Source of the DNA: Hyaloperonospora brassicae
Taxonomy: Eukaryota > Oomycota > Peronosporomycetes > Peronosporales > Peronosporaceae
DNA length: 64,000 nucleotides
NCBI GenBank assembly: GCA_947650285.1
Contig: CANTFL010000028.1
Coordinates: 186,001 to 250,000, forward strand
Direction: 5' to 3'
Shown in pieces: positions 54,256-64,000 of this stretch. The notes below the pieces were generated by a model. The model worked only from the letters and a program-made list of their open reading frames with translations. It made no database searches and was not told the DNA's origin. Positions within the stretch are counted from its first letter, which is position 1; every line of letters begins with the position of its first letter. The position numbers were made by a program, and so were the translations under genes.

Positions 54256-55776
54256 ATGCGGTTCAGCGTGACGGCTACGACGGCCGTCATCGCCTGCTTC
54301 TGTATGGCAACGGCGTACGTGGGCGTGCTGTACACACTTCCACACGAAATTCGGCGCCTTCCTCGTGACCACCCCACGCACGTACGTCTTCCACCTGCTG
54401 TTCCACGAGTCTGCGCGTCTCGCTAACTCTTTCGCCGGGGGTTTGGTCGCTGCTGCAATAGATTCTGGCGCGCTTTCTGCTCATCTGCATCTTTTGCGGC
54501 ATCTGCCCGTTCGTGCTGGCAGTATTCTACGATCACGTCCGTGTTGCATTGATTGTCCTCGGCAGAGTGTGATGCAGGAGAGAGAGAGAGCCGCAGCAGA
54601 TTGACCGAAACTTTTGTGGTTGCGTGCTTGTCAGGATGAATCTAGCATATCTTTTGCCCAGTGGCTAGGCATCCGCTCGGAAGGGCTGGCGCAGGCGATC
54701 TTTGTCCCGCTACTTGCAACAGCGGTGCTGTTCACAGGCTCGCTGCTGGCAAATGCGCTGCATCTGCTGAACGTGTCGAAGCAGTTTCACTCTCATGGCT
54801 GGTGGTTTGCCTTGAAAAACTCGGCGTTGTATTATTCGATCACACATGATCGACTACCGTCGCTGCGCACTTACGTGCTGGTACGTGTCGGTCAGATAAA
54901 GAAGGAAATGGTCCAAGAGAAGAAACTAACTTTGTACATGTACCAAAGGGCCCGTTGACAGAAGAGTTTGTGTTTCGAAGCTGTATGGTACCGCTGCTTG
55001 TGTGTGCGGAGTTCACGGCCAAGCAGATTGTTTTCGGTAGTCCAGTGATATTTGGAGTAGGTGCGTAAAGTGCAGCGCCACTCGGTCGGAACGCGTGTAT
55101 GATGTGTTTGTAACCGCCAGATGATGCGTTTTATGATCAGCCCACTTGCACCACTTTATGGAGTATGTGCGATACGGTCGGTCACCGAAAGATGCAGCGT
55201 TGACTGTCGGTACGGACTACTACGAATGGGTAACTTGTTGTTTGTAGTCTGACGCAGCTATGATGACTCTGTGCAGGCTTCCAGTTTGTTTACACCTCCC
55301 TGTTCGGAGCGTATGCTACATTCATCTTTCTGAGAACAGGTCCGGTCGAGCATTTCCATGAATCTCTCTTCTACTGATCCGTGCTGCTATGATAGCTGCT
55401 CAAGTTTCCTGTGTTCTGATTCGCCACCTTGTGATGTCGTGCTTATAGGACACTTCGCATCTACGTTCCTCGTGCATGTGTTTTGCAACGTCATGGGCGT
55501 CCCGGATCTTTCCTTTTTCAATCCAGAAAACATATTGCATTCGTACCGATTCGGTGCGTGCGTGCGTCGTTTCGTCCGAAGATGGTATGTCATATCGCTG
55601 GACTGACGTATGGCATCTGCACAGTGCTTCTCGGAGCATATTTCTTCGGCGTTTATGGCTTCTCTCTTGTTCTGATGCCGTTGTCAGAACCAGCAATCTA
55701 CTCTTCAGAGTTGTGGAACGCTACGGTGTCTGCAATAGACCACGAAGTTGTGTTCAGATACTCGGGCACTCTCTAA
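54256..55776 (+). CDS. RCE1: RCE1 CAAX prenyl endopeptidase 2
   Basis: Eight exons: 54256-54381, 54462-54566, 54635-54880, 54949-55060, 55141-55209, 55277-55339, 55449-55553, 55625-55776, 325 residues. RCE1 is the ER membrane protease that removes the -AAX tripeptide from prenylated CAAX proteins such as Ras and Rho GTPases. The ABI (CPBP) catalytic motifs are complete: GPLTEEFVFRSCMVP with the paired glutamates and Arg, VAHLHHFMEYVR with the catalytic His, and HVFCNVMG with the second His and Asn. Several hydrophobic segments give the expected multi-span topology (TTAVIACFCMATAYVGVLY, ILARFLLICIFCGICPFVLA, AIFVPLLATAVLFTGSLLAN). The donor at 54567 (gtgtga) is weak, so the exon 2/3 join is the least certain. 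All other joins restore conserved motifs. The introns carry good branch-point-like CTGAC or CTAAC sequences. Confidence 0.92.
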
Positions 55777-56049
55777 ATTGGAGCCGAGATTTTTGTTGTC
55801 TTACCAGCATAATAGAGCAATCATTAACGAGAGCAAAAGACTGCCGCGCTACTCACGACACCATCGTGCATTGTTCTGCTGTTTACATGGCATTTGCACG
55901 CCGTTTACTTCACTCAGTCAGACTCTACGGCTCCTCGCGCTGGTTGCGCCCTTCATCGATGCGGGACAATCAGACGTCGAAGAGCATGCACCTGTGAAGA
56001 GCGTACGCCCGTGCCGTTCTATCATTATCATGGGCCTCGCGCTGGACCT

Positions 56050-59000
56050 CTACAGCAGGTGCTCCGCGTCAGTGGCACGATCTGACGTAGCAACTGCACC
56101 ATTTTTGTTCAACGTGTCGCGGGTATTGGTACAGCCTTCGCTCCGGCCTTCAATGGTACTTCGAGCGTTGATGATACGATCCTCTAGCTCTCGCGCATGA
56201 ACCTGCGTATCAAAGTCAACTGTTAATCATGCATCATTCAAGCCCCGTTGTTGTTACCTCACCTTGCTTTGCGACAGTTCTCTCTGCAAATTGATCACCT
56301 CCGCTCGAAGTGTCATGTGGTCCGAAGTAAGCTGGTCAACTAACTTGTCCTTGTTGCGAAGTCGCTGTCTCAAATTCTGCTCCACAAAACGACTTAGTCA
56401 TCGCACGTCTGCTGATAAATAACCGGTCCTACGTACCTTGTTTGCTAGCCGCAGTTCGGCAGCAAGCCGCCCTTCGCCAACGGAAAACCCTCCACGCCCG
56501 CCGGCGCCCAGCATATCTTGTTGACTGATGAGCCACGACCGCTGTAATGTGGAGTGCGCCTCTAATGCGCTGCGTAAGAGGGCGGACTGTTGGTCAAACA
56601 TGTGCTGCATCTCGCTCGTTGATGGAGAAAGAAAGAACTCTCGGGCGTCCATGCCATCCAGTTCTGTCGTTTGCTCTCCACCAAACCTTCTCTTCTGATT
56701 GCCAGATCCTGGCTTAGAGAGATCGCCAAGAGCGATCATCACATCTGTTCCTTCGGACAAACTAAAACTCGACTTAGTCTGCGTTCCCGCTGGGAAACCA
56801 TACAACTCGTTCACGGACCCTGACGATGAGCTCCTGTTACGCGTCAACTCGGTAGAGAGCAAAGAAACATCTTCGTTCCCGCTGCACTCGTCACTCATGT
56901 ACGTGAAAGTGCCACTCCGGTCGTCGAAGTCGTCCCTGCTTGCATATAAAGGTGCTGCTGAAACAAGCGCTGTCCACTCGTCAAGTGACTTCGAATCAAC
57001 ATGAGCAAAGTGTTTGTCATCGAGCGGACCACATTCTTGACGCCACCGAAGAGGCCATGTTTTGTTGTTTCCATTGACTAGGTCATCACCATCGTCCTTT
57101 CGATCAGCCTTTGAGCGGCGGATCTTGCTGTCAAGGAACACGAGCTTTTCCTGGTGAATCGTAAACTGCTCGTTGCGAATTACCTTCAACGTATCCGCTG
57201 CCTCTATAAGCGGTATTGATCGATTCGCAATAAGATCAATAGCGCTAGCTACGACCTCGTCTATATCTCTCGAAAATGCCACCGAGTCCTCATATTCCAA
57301 TTTCCGGATTCGTGCAAGCACCTTGAATAAATCCAATCGTGCTCTGCTATCCTCTAACCGCCCGTCTACCGGCTCGACTCCACACAACAACGGACCACAA
57401 AACGGCATTCCTTGCCGATTTGTGGCCAGAGTTGACCAAATCTTTTCCAGTCTTTTTGCGAGCTGGACCTTGGGAGGCGCATTGACGTAGCAATACGGAC
57501 AGACAAACGACCGCGACTTCTTCGAGAAGATCTGTTTTTGCGGCAGCTACCGATGACAAAAGAGTGTGGTGAGCATTACACGATGACACATGCATGTCTA
57601 GTTATGCATACATACCTGTGGAAGGACTTCGTTCGATATCGCGAGAGGACACCGAATGCACTTCCATAGACAAACTTTCATGGTACTCTTCCGCGGTGAA
57701 GTACACTTCACCTTATGTGTTGCCTTCTCACTGTCCTCACATGTTTCCTTCTCCCCTGTTAGAGCGCAAGTGTGTCGAGGGCAATACCAAGTCGCGCCTT
57801 CATCGTTTGGGAAGGGGTAAGCGCCCAAACAAAATCGGTGGTAGACCTTAGTGCACCCAGTAAACTCGCACACAATAACTTCTCCTCCGAAGCCGCAAAG
57901 CATACACTTCTCCTCAGACCGCTGTCCTTCACCAGCTGTGTTGCATTCTGGGTCAAACAAAAGCTGAGCCCTGCCGGTGGGTACCACACTTTGAGATGCT
58001 TTCTTCTTTCGTCCGTCCAGCTTTTTGGAAAGTGTCACATCCTTTCTCGAATCCTTTCTCGGTGGCGGCGAGACCTCTTGAGACGATGAACGTCGAGCCC
58101 GTGGCTTTTTGACAGAGCCACGAGTTCTGTCTGGAGAAGCAGAACCAAGGCGGCGCTTCACAATGCCATCTCTCGACTTGTGTTTGTACTTTTTCGTTTT
58201 CTGTGCGAGCGCGATTTTGACTGCTCTCATACTTTCATCGACTGCATTCACTCCTGTAATTCCGGACTCTTGCTTATCCAGTCCATCCACCTTTGCACGC
58301 ATTAGCTCGCCTTTTTCGCGTTCTCTTTCACGTTCCTTTTGGCAGTCTGGGCAAAACCACTCGCCGGGTGGGACTGCCACCAACGGAGGGATCAAACAGT
58401 TCATGTGATATTCTCGCTTGCACTTTTTCCCGTCGCACAAAATGAGAAGCGAGTAGTGGTCATCTACCCGGTTGCAGCGTTCGCATGGCAAGTCCACCAC
58501 TTCGTTCTTGCGTTCCATGCTATTGATAACAAAATAAGTACCTGGCAATATCTTGGATGCAAATGAATACAGTAGTGGTCGTAACGCACATGCGGTCGAA
58601 GAAGCATTTACCCGTTTCGTCAGTCACGTCCATGACCAGCTTCGCTTCGTCGAGGGCTTCTTGAATGAGATGCTGATTGTATTTATTCGAAGCCGTGAGC
58701 GTAGTGAGATCTTTCGGGAACGGCTGAATTGACGACTTGGAGACCCACCCACTGCAAATGTTGGCAAAAGCACGAAAAACCCGGTATGTCGGTCAAATTG
58801 CTACTCGCCCTCGATAAATGAACTCAAGTGCTCGTACTAGTTCCTGCTGCCGAAGAAATAGACGCAAGCCTGTCCCTTTTTAGCTCGATATCGTGCCATC
58901 TTGGCAAATTCGCCCGGCTCGCTAAACTGCAGACCATCAAGCACAGATAACGTCAATTGCTTTACCCAGCCACGCAAGTTCCTGATGAGGTATGTACCCT

Positions 59001-59318
59001 TGCCGGCCAGGGCTGATAGCGGCCAACGCGAGCAAGTACTAGTCCACCCCTTTGGTTCAAAACACGTCGGAGCGAGTCGTCACTGGTCTCCAGGAGCTCT
59101 ACGGGTAAGAAGCAAGTATGAGAAAACAAGACGACGAAATTGCAGGTCAGGTTCTGGTTGTTGCCCCGTAATTGCGTATTGGACCCGTCATTTCTCCTCG
59201 CACCGTAGTACTCTTCCTTGCGCTGCGCCAGCTCCGCCAAACTGATCCGTTCTTTGGTCATGACTCCGCCGCCTGATGCCGACGGCTTCCGACATGGATC
59301 AATCGAGCGCCAGAGCAT
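56050..59318 (-). CDS. PWWP + PHD chromatin reader with NSD-like PHD and C-terminal coiled coil
   Basis: Eight exons on the minus strand: 59204-59318, 58998-59098, 58838-58926, 58612-58751, 57616-58541, 56437-57546, 56263-56376, 56050-56202, about 915 residues. A PWWP domain spans ~50-125: GLVLARVGRYQPWPAR, then VYFFGSRNYGWVSKSSIQPF across the third and fourth exons. It would bind methylated histone tails and DNA. A canonical PHD finger follows (CERCNRVDDHYSLLILCD, HMNCLIPPL, WFCPDC), then a basic linker. A second zinc domain follows (CMLCGFGGEVIVCEFTGCTK, YHRFCLGAYPFP, WYCPRHTC) of the type next to SET in NSD methyltransferases. Beyond this lies a helical region with a faint bromodomain-like look, then a coiled coil. 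There is no SET domain, so it is a reader, not a methyltransferase. ATG 59318 is the first in frame. Confidence 0.85.
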
Positions 59319-61813
59319 AGGAGTAAACGTCAGTCAGTAGCACTCAGTCATGGACAGCTCTGTCACTCTATCATTGAAGACGTGGTGAGAGAGACGTCCA
59401 CTTTGACGCACCTGCAGCACGTCCAAATCTCCAGATCTGCCGCTCGTCGCTGCGCTATGGTGTTGTGCTCGACTGCGGAACTTCTTGGAGTGTGCACCAC
59501 ATACCAGTCCTCTTTGAACCGTTCGAGTGGCTATCTCGTTGAGGAGGGATCAAGAGCACCAATGATGTGGAGAGTGGGCAACACTGTCGTACAGTATAGT
59601 AGTCGCCGTTCCGGAACTTGCGTGAAGAAAATAGCTGAAACAGATGCTTGGACGACATGAGTCGAGTTCTCCTGTGCGTGCAAACAGCCAGTTTATCCTT
59701 TCGATACTCGAAGATTTCGATCGGGCGAACGGTGCATGCTATCGGTTTTGCGCGACTTAAACATGCTATTGTTGTAAAGGTAACACCTGCCTGCGCCATG
59801 TAAACTGTAACGTCGACAGCTTCAATCCAGAAGCAGCTCTGGCACGTATGTACACCTGAATTGTAACTTGAACTATGAGTATCTCGCCATAAGCGTCAGC
59901 GCTGGGTGATACACAGCTGATCCGCTTTCAGCAGCGCAACCAAGAGCCCTACTGAAGTGACTGCCTGATAACGACGACGTTAATCGGGACAACGATCGCA
60001 GCACATTAGCACATCATCGCCGCACTTGAGTCGAGAAGACTAGCTGATGCATGTTGTATGCGATAAATCCATAAAATTCGCCTTTTATTAAGCTCAACCT
60101 GCGACTTCGCTACTACTGGCTGCAAATCAGTCAGCACAAAATGGAGTTAAGCACTTTGAACTAAGTAATAGCACCAAGCGTTCTCGGGCGCTTGTGGTCC
60201 TGTCAAAATTTTGCGCTGCAATGCTTAAACATACGTCAAATGGCCGAGAATACACAAATGAAACAAGCGACGATAGCTATAACGCACCTGGATGTATCAT
60301 GTCCGTGGAGCACTTCATTGCCAGATCTTTGGACGGTATGAAGTGCCTGCTGCTACGCTCGCGTTGTGAAGTGGTGTTTATAGAATTATTGCAATCCCAA
60401 CTATCCGCTGGCGCACAGAAGACCAGCTACCGGAGGGGGTACTCCGATACCATGTATACTTCATTCCCCATCTTGTGTGCCCATCGACAGGGTGGGTTTC
60501 GCTCTTCGCTGTGGACTTGCGTCGATGTTGAACTTGAACGTGTTCGAATATGTGGTGGTCAATCGTGTGTAGATTTTTTCGCAATCGCAGTATAATTTAT
60601 AGCAACCTACTAGAGGTACCCTGATAGTGGATGCATCATCGAACTGTTGGTATACACATGACCTTCGGACTACTTGATACTGGCTGAGGTGGGCTAAAAA
60701 TCGGTATCAGTCGCCCACTCTTCGAAGGTGCATTTATAGAGATTTATCATGTTTGATTGTGAGTTTACTCAGTCATGCAGTAAGAAAACGCTTATTTAAA
60801 ATAAGCACATCTAGTTTTGCTCCTCAAGCCTCTTTATAAGTAACAAGTTAGGAGTCAAATATACAATAGGGCTTCTGCCGGCGAAGGTTGACAGCAACTA
60901 AGGGCACATGACGGTCGCGAAAAGGCCAGCGCCCAAGGAGCGAATGTATATGTCAAGGCAGACTCAGGGGACAAGCAAGAGAATCTCCTGGAACTCCACA
61001 TGGGCCTTAACAAGCGCATATAGTGTATGGAGGCTTCAAAAGAGGAGAAGGAGCGTGTACACCCATGAACATAGCGTGTTCCGGTCAATGCTGTCTCGGG
61101 GCAGGGCTATGGTCATAGAGGCGCTTAACGTAACACTACCTAGGCGTGTGTATCCAGCAATGTCGCCAAAAACGTACTTTAGCGCGCACCAGCGTGGAAT
61201 AGTTGATGCTGCTTTAAACGAGATAAAAGCTCAGGCTCCGCAGCCTATCCTACCCCAGCATTATCAGCCGCCACACTTGTACCGCTCATCCGCCACACGG
61301 TAGTCTGCGCCCAAGACTTATCTAGATTGTGTTCCGGACACTCGCCAGCGAAAGATGGGTATACGTACTTTTGACGGTAAAGAATTGTATCGAGGGTTAG
61401 GAAGCGAATTCTTATTTCTAGGGTATCGATTTTTACGGCAGATCTGACTTGGTGAAAAGGCGTGCAGTTTTCAGTGGATCGAAGACATAAATGCTGATAT
61501 TTTCGGTCACCACCTGACCGTAGTAGCTGCGTGTTACTACAACAGTCATGTTGAAGGCTGGTGTGAGGAGCATTTGACACTGGAGCATGCTGTGTAGAGG
61601 GTGCTGCACACCTTTGCGACCGAGATCACGCGTGCACAAAGTATGAAACTTTTTACAGGGCCCATGAGTGCGAGTAGATAATGACTAGGGCACTATCTGT
61701 ACCTTGTAGCAGTAAGTGAGGATTGCGGCGGCGCCAACAATCTTGTGCAGGATAATCTTGTGCACTCTTTCAACCCGGGAATATGAATTTTGATGCTGGT
61801 GATATAAAGTATT
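59319..61813. other. Gene-poor region
   Basis: About 2.5 kb with no recognised gene. From about 60100 the sequence becomes AT-richer than the rest of the window. A perfect hairpin gcttatttaaaataagc lies at 60789-60805. A plus-strand frame 60908-61303 reads as basic, protein-like sequence (MSPKTYFSAHQRGIVDAALN near its end) but has no family I recognise. It may belong to the same foreign-looking block as 61814-62353. Confidence 0.35.
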
Positions 61814-62353
61814 ATGCGCACTGACATTCTTCGGCAGGCGGAGGAGTTATTCCATTTCGTGCCGTCAACAGAAATTGATTTTATAAGGAGATTGGGTCGA
61901 GGTATTGTCAGCAACTTACAGGCTGGAAAGTCAGATGGGCGCAAGTATTGCAAGAGTGCAAAAGCGGAATACATCAAGTTGGTGTGTCCTGATAATAAAA
62001 TAGATTTTGATTAGTCCGCAGATGCTGATATAGACTTGCTGCACGAGGGGATAGCGCTTAAGAAGGTCTATGTGTTTTATACAGCATCCCAAGCCGCCAT
62101 CACCTCAACGAAGCTGCCTTACTGGGAAACGCGGGAGATTATCGTATCGAATGTATCACCGCTGATGGAGGAGCACTGCTTCTGTAAAAGCGTGGTATGT
62201 GCTGATAAGTGTCACTGTGCTGATAAGTGTGACGGTTTTAATAAATACTGCCAAGGCGAAACTGCTCGATGTATACTTCGCCAAGAGCTTGATGAGGAAT
62301 ATTTTTATGGTCTACTTGAGACCAAAGGGCATGGTATCTCCCATCGCGGATAG
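61814..62353 (+). pseudogene. Interrupted ORF of unknown, possibly foreign origin
   Basis: One reading frame runs 61814-62353 with a single in-frame TAG at 62012-62014. The first part reads LRQAEELFHFVPSTEIDFIR and YCKSAKAEYIKLVCPDNKID. The second reads LLHEGIALKKVYVFYTASQA, YWETREIIVSNVSPLMEEH, a Cys-rich piece with a duplicated ADKC unit, and RQELDEEYFYGLLETKGHG. After 62353 protein-like sequence continues in the same frame (MIAGLHGGVAVLYVDISNYA) before further stops. Codon third positions are AT-rich, unlike the GC-rich host genes. I cannot name a family. An inserted viral or plasmid-like gene, now decayed, is one explanation. Confidence 0.4.
62198..62233. repeat. 18-bp tandem duplication
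   Basis: Units tgtgctgataagtgtcac (62198-62215) and tgtgctgataagtgtgac (62216-62233) inside the interrupted ORF. They duplicate a CADKC-type peptide. Confidence 0.85.
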
Positions 62354-62879
62354 TATTGTATGATTGCCGGTCTACATGGCGGGGTCGCTGTTTTGTATGT
62401 AGATATCTCTAATTATGCTCTAGTCGTGCGTATACTGGGATGCGATAACGCAAAGAGTGTAGAAGAAATATTGATGCCCGTGTTGGCCTAAAAAGAGGTA
62501 GAGGTGGATGAAGACGTGCAGCAATGAACGTTGATCAACTTCACCGTCGTTTAGTATGTTTAACCTACGACAAATACCGCGCATGGCTAAGTCTCATGCT
62601 ACCATAATTGTCCTCACTGAATTGGAGCGTGAAAATTGTCTAGCTTGCGCGCAATGTAAGCAGGCTCTAAACCATCAATCACGCAAGGATGCGGTAAACA
62701 ACTCACCAATTGACGTTATTGAAGGAGTCTGGGTTATTCTCTTAAATGTAAAGCGTCCAATGACGCCAAAGATTGCCTTGGAAATTGGTATATGAATAAT
62801 TTTCGCGGCCACCGCACCATATACTGCCGATTCTGTTTGGTGGAACCAAGGATGCTGCAGTTATGGTGAATTAATCAAG

Positions 62880-63400
62880 CGATTTAAGACAGGAAGACCG
62901 ATCGGGATCCGGCTAAGTACGGGCCAGCGAATGATCGGCGGAAACGGCCGCATAGTCTCGTTACATAAGTTTAACTTATGAAAAAGATTGACACAACAGG
63001 ACATTCGTTCCTGATTCGACGAACGGTTTAAGGATAAGGATGAGGATTATTCTACGCCATACGCCGCCACGGAGAATATCGCGATCATGTACGCGATCAG
63101 GATCATGGAAACGATTGCAATCAAAGGTTATTGCAAGCCTTCCGATTTGTACCACAATAAACGATCGCGGTCATGGTAAGTTCTCACTATCCAGTGCACA
63201 ATAACGATTGGGAACGAATTCGCGATCAGGTGGGTGTACACTACCCCACACGAACACGATCTGGATACAGATCGCGATATGGGATGAAACCTGCGAGAGA
63301 GAACGCGATCGCAACCAGGTGGGTGTACAATGAACCGCGCAACCGCGATTACTTATGTGTGGTCCACACCACGCGATCTGCGACCCGTGATTTATAAGAG
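62880..63400. repeat. GCGATC-rich degenerate repeat patch
   Basis: About ten occurrences of gcgatc/cgatcgcg-type words lie within ~500 bp. Two exact copies of caggtgggtgtaca (63227-63240 and 63316-63329) are 89 bp apart in similar contexts. Short perfect hairpins such as gtgtggtccacac occur near the end. It appears to be a degenerate tandem repeat with no coding potential. Confidence 0.5.
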
Positions 63401-63479
63401 TACATGAACTGGGACACGTCGTGCAAGATTACGATAGCAGGTACGGCGCCCCTAGTAAGAATAGTGGTAGGTTTGGTTT

Positions 63480-64000
63480 TATTATTTATTTAATAAACAA
63501 AGTTCAATTTGCTTCAAAGCTCACGTCTCGACTTCTCTTCCGAAGTAGATATTTGTCTACTTGACGCAAGGAGAGTGTGGTGGAGTGGTGATTGCTCTTT
63601 TGAGGAGTCGATCCCAATTTTCCAGTGGCGCCCGGACGACCGATTAACGGAGGGGGTTCTACGATTCCGTGCACTTGATAGCCTTCATCTACTTGTGTAC
63701 CCGTCGGTAGGGTAAGTTGCACTCTTCTAGGTGGACTCGTTTCGATGACAAATTTGACCGTGTCTGCGATGTGATTGAGGCTCGATCTCGGTGTGGAAAT
63801 TTTTCACCCAACGATCTGGCGTTAGTGTGATCTTATCACACTAACCCCAGACCGCTGTGAATATAGACCTTGATTTGCGACCCTTCTGACCACTTGAGCC
63901 GTCTCGTGATCTTGAGTCTTCAACCACAAAGGTTTTCCTGCGTCCGATCGCAGTTTTAGGGGGTGATATTCCTGAAATGCACCTGGACAAACAATCCAGG
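63480..64000. other. Possible edge of a second LTR element
   Basis: No gene is recognised. A perfect 11-bp inverted repeat (arms 63821-63831 and 63835-63845, loop ctt) resembles the palindromic LTR terminus of the element at 30-38 kb, although the sequence differs. Another inverted repeat (63982-63987 with 63995-64000) ends exactly at the window edge. A minus-strand frame at 63504-63722 has no homology I recognise. Confidence 0.3.

Noticed and set aside
58837..58839. In-frame TAG in the PWWP exon, suggesting a broken gene
   Set aside because: Using the donor GTACGA that begins at 58837 (minus strand) ends the exon just inside this codon. It joins the next exon in phase to give the canonical PWWP sequence FFGSRNYGWVSK, so the stop is intronic.
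1..64000. tRNA or rRNA genes
   Set aside because: I scanned by eye for A/B-box (GGTTCGAATCC-type) and rRNA signatures and found nothing convincing. A tRNAscan or Rfam search would be needed to exclude them.

Overview
The window comes from an oomycete nuclear genome, most likely a Peronosporales species (Phytophthora or downy-mildew type). I could not resolve the genus. The evidence is short introns of about 60-100 nt with GT(A/G)...(C/T)AG ends, compact exons, oomycete-like Inr and CCAAT promoter elements, a START-like/FYVE protein, and a Ty3/gypsy element with very short LTRs. Gene models were built by hand by joining open frames at splice sites that keep family motifs in phase. Exon coordinates are given in each entry.

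Layout. 1-321: 3' end of an unidentified gene. 2287-3917 (+): TAF6. 6103-8550 (-): single-exon membrane-anchored Dcr2-like metallophosphoesterase. 11298-12625 (-) and 12736-14566 (+): a divergent pair, a DUF4112-like membrane protein and a tandem B-box coiled-coil protein. 16753-18809 (+): SPRY-domain protein. 19071-22956 (-): spliceosomal DEAD-box helicase PRP5/DDX46. 23208-26990 (-): START-like + FYVE + FIST protein. 27-30 kb: no recognisable gene. 30126-37888: a decayed Ty3/gypsy retroelement read on the minus strand (gag-pol with chromodomain) that also carries a broken plus-strand ORF. 38386-42701: a compact housekeeping cluster (basic nucleolar-like protein, mS33, RPE, MRT4, eIF3h). 46116-49269 (+): CC2D1/Lgd. 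50877-51861 (+): eIF4E. 52075-53848 (-): AAMP/Sqt1 WD40 protein. 54256-55776 (+): RCE1 CAAX protease. 56050-59318 (-): PWWP-PHD chromatin reader. 59.3-64 kb: gene-poor, with AT-rich foreign-looking ORF remnants, a GCGATC-rich repeat patch, and a hairpin at the right edge that may mark another retroelement.

How the genes relate. Most are conserved housekeeping functions: transcription (TAF6), splicing (PRP5), ribosome assembly and translation (MRT4, AAMP/Sqt1, eIF3h, eIF4E, mS33), pentose metabolism (RPE), prenyl-protein maturation (RCE1) and ESCRT/endosome biology (CC2D1, FYVE protein). They are not an operon. Several divergent pairs share short promoters that contain CCAATCA.

The most unusual signal is in the retroelement. 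From LTR to LTR, through coding sequence on both strands, it is packed with short perfect inverted repeats roughly every 30-60 bp. I do not see this in the flanking genes. It also has a slippery heptamer at the gag/pol junction, sitting in the loop of one of these hairpins, and an ORF antisense to the chromodomain end of pol.
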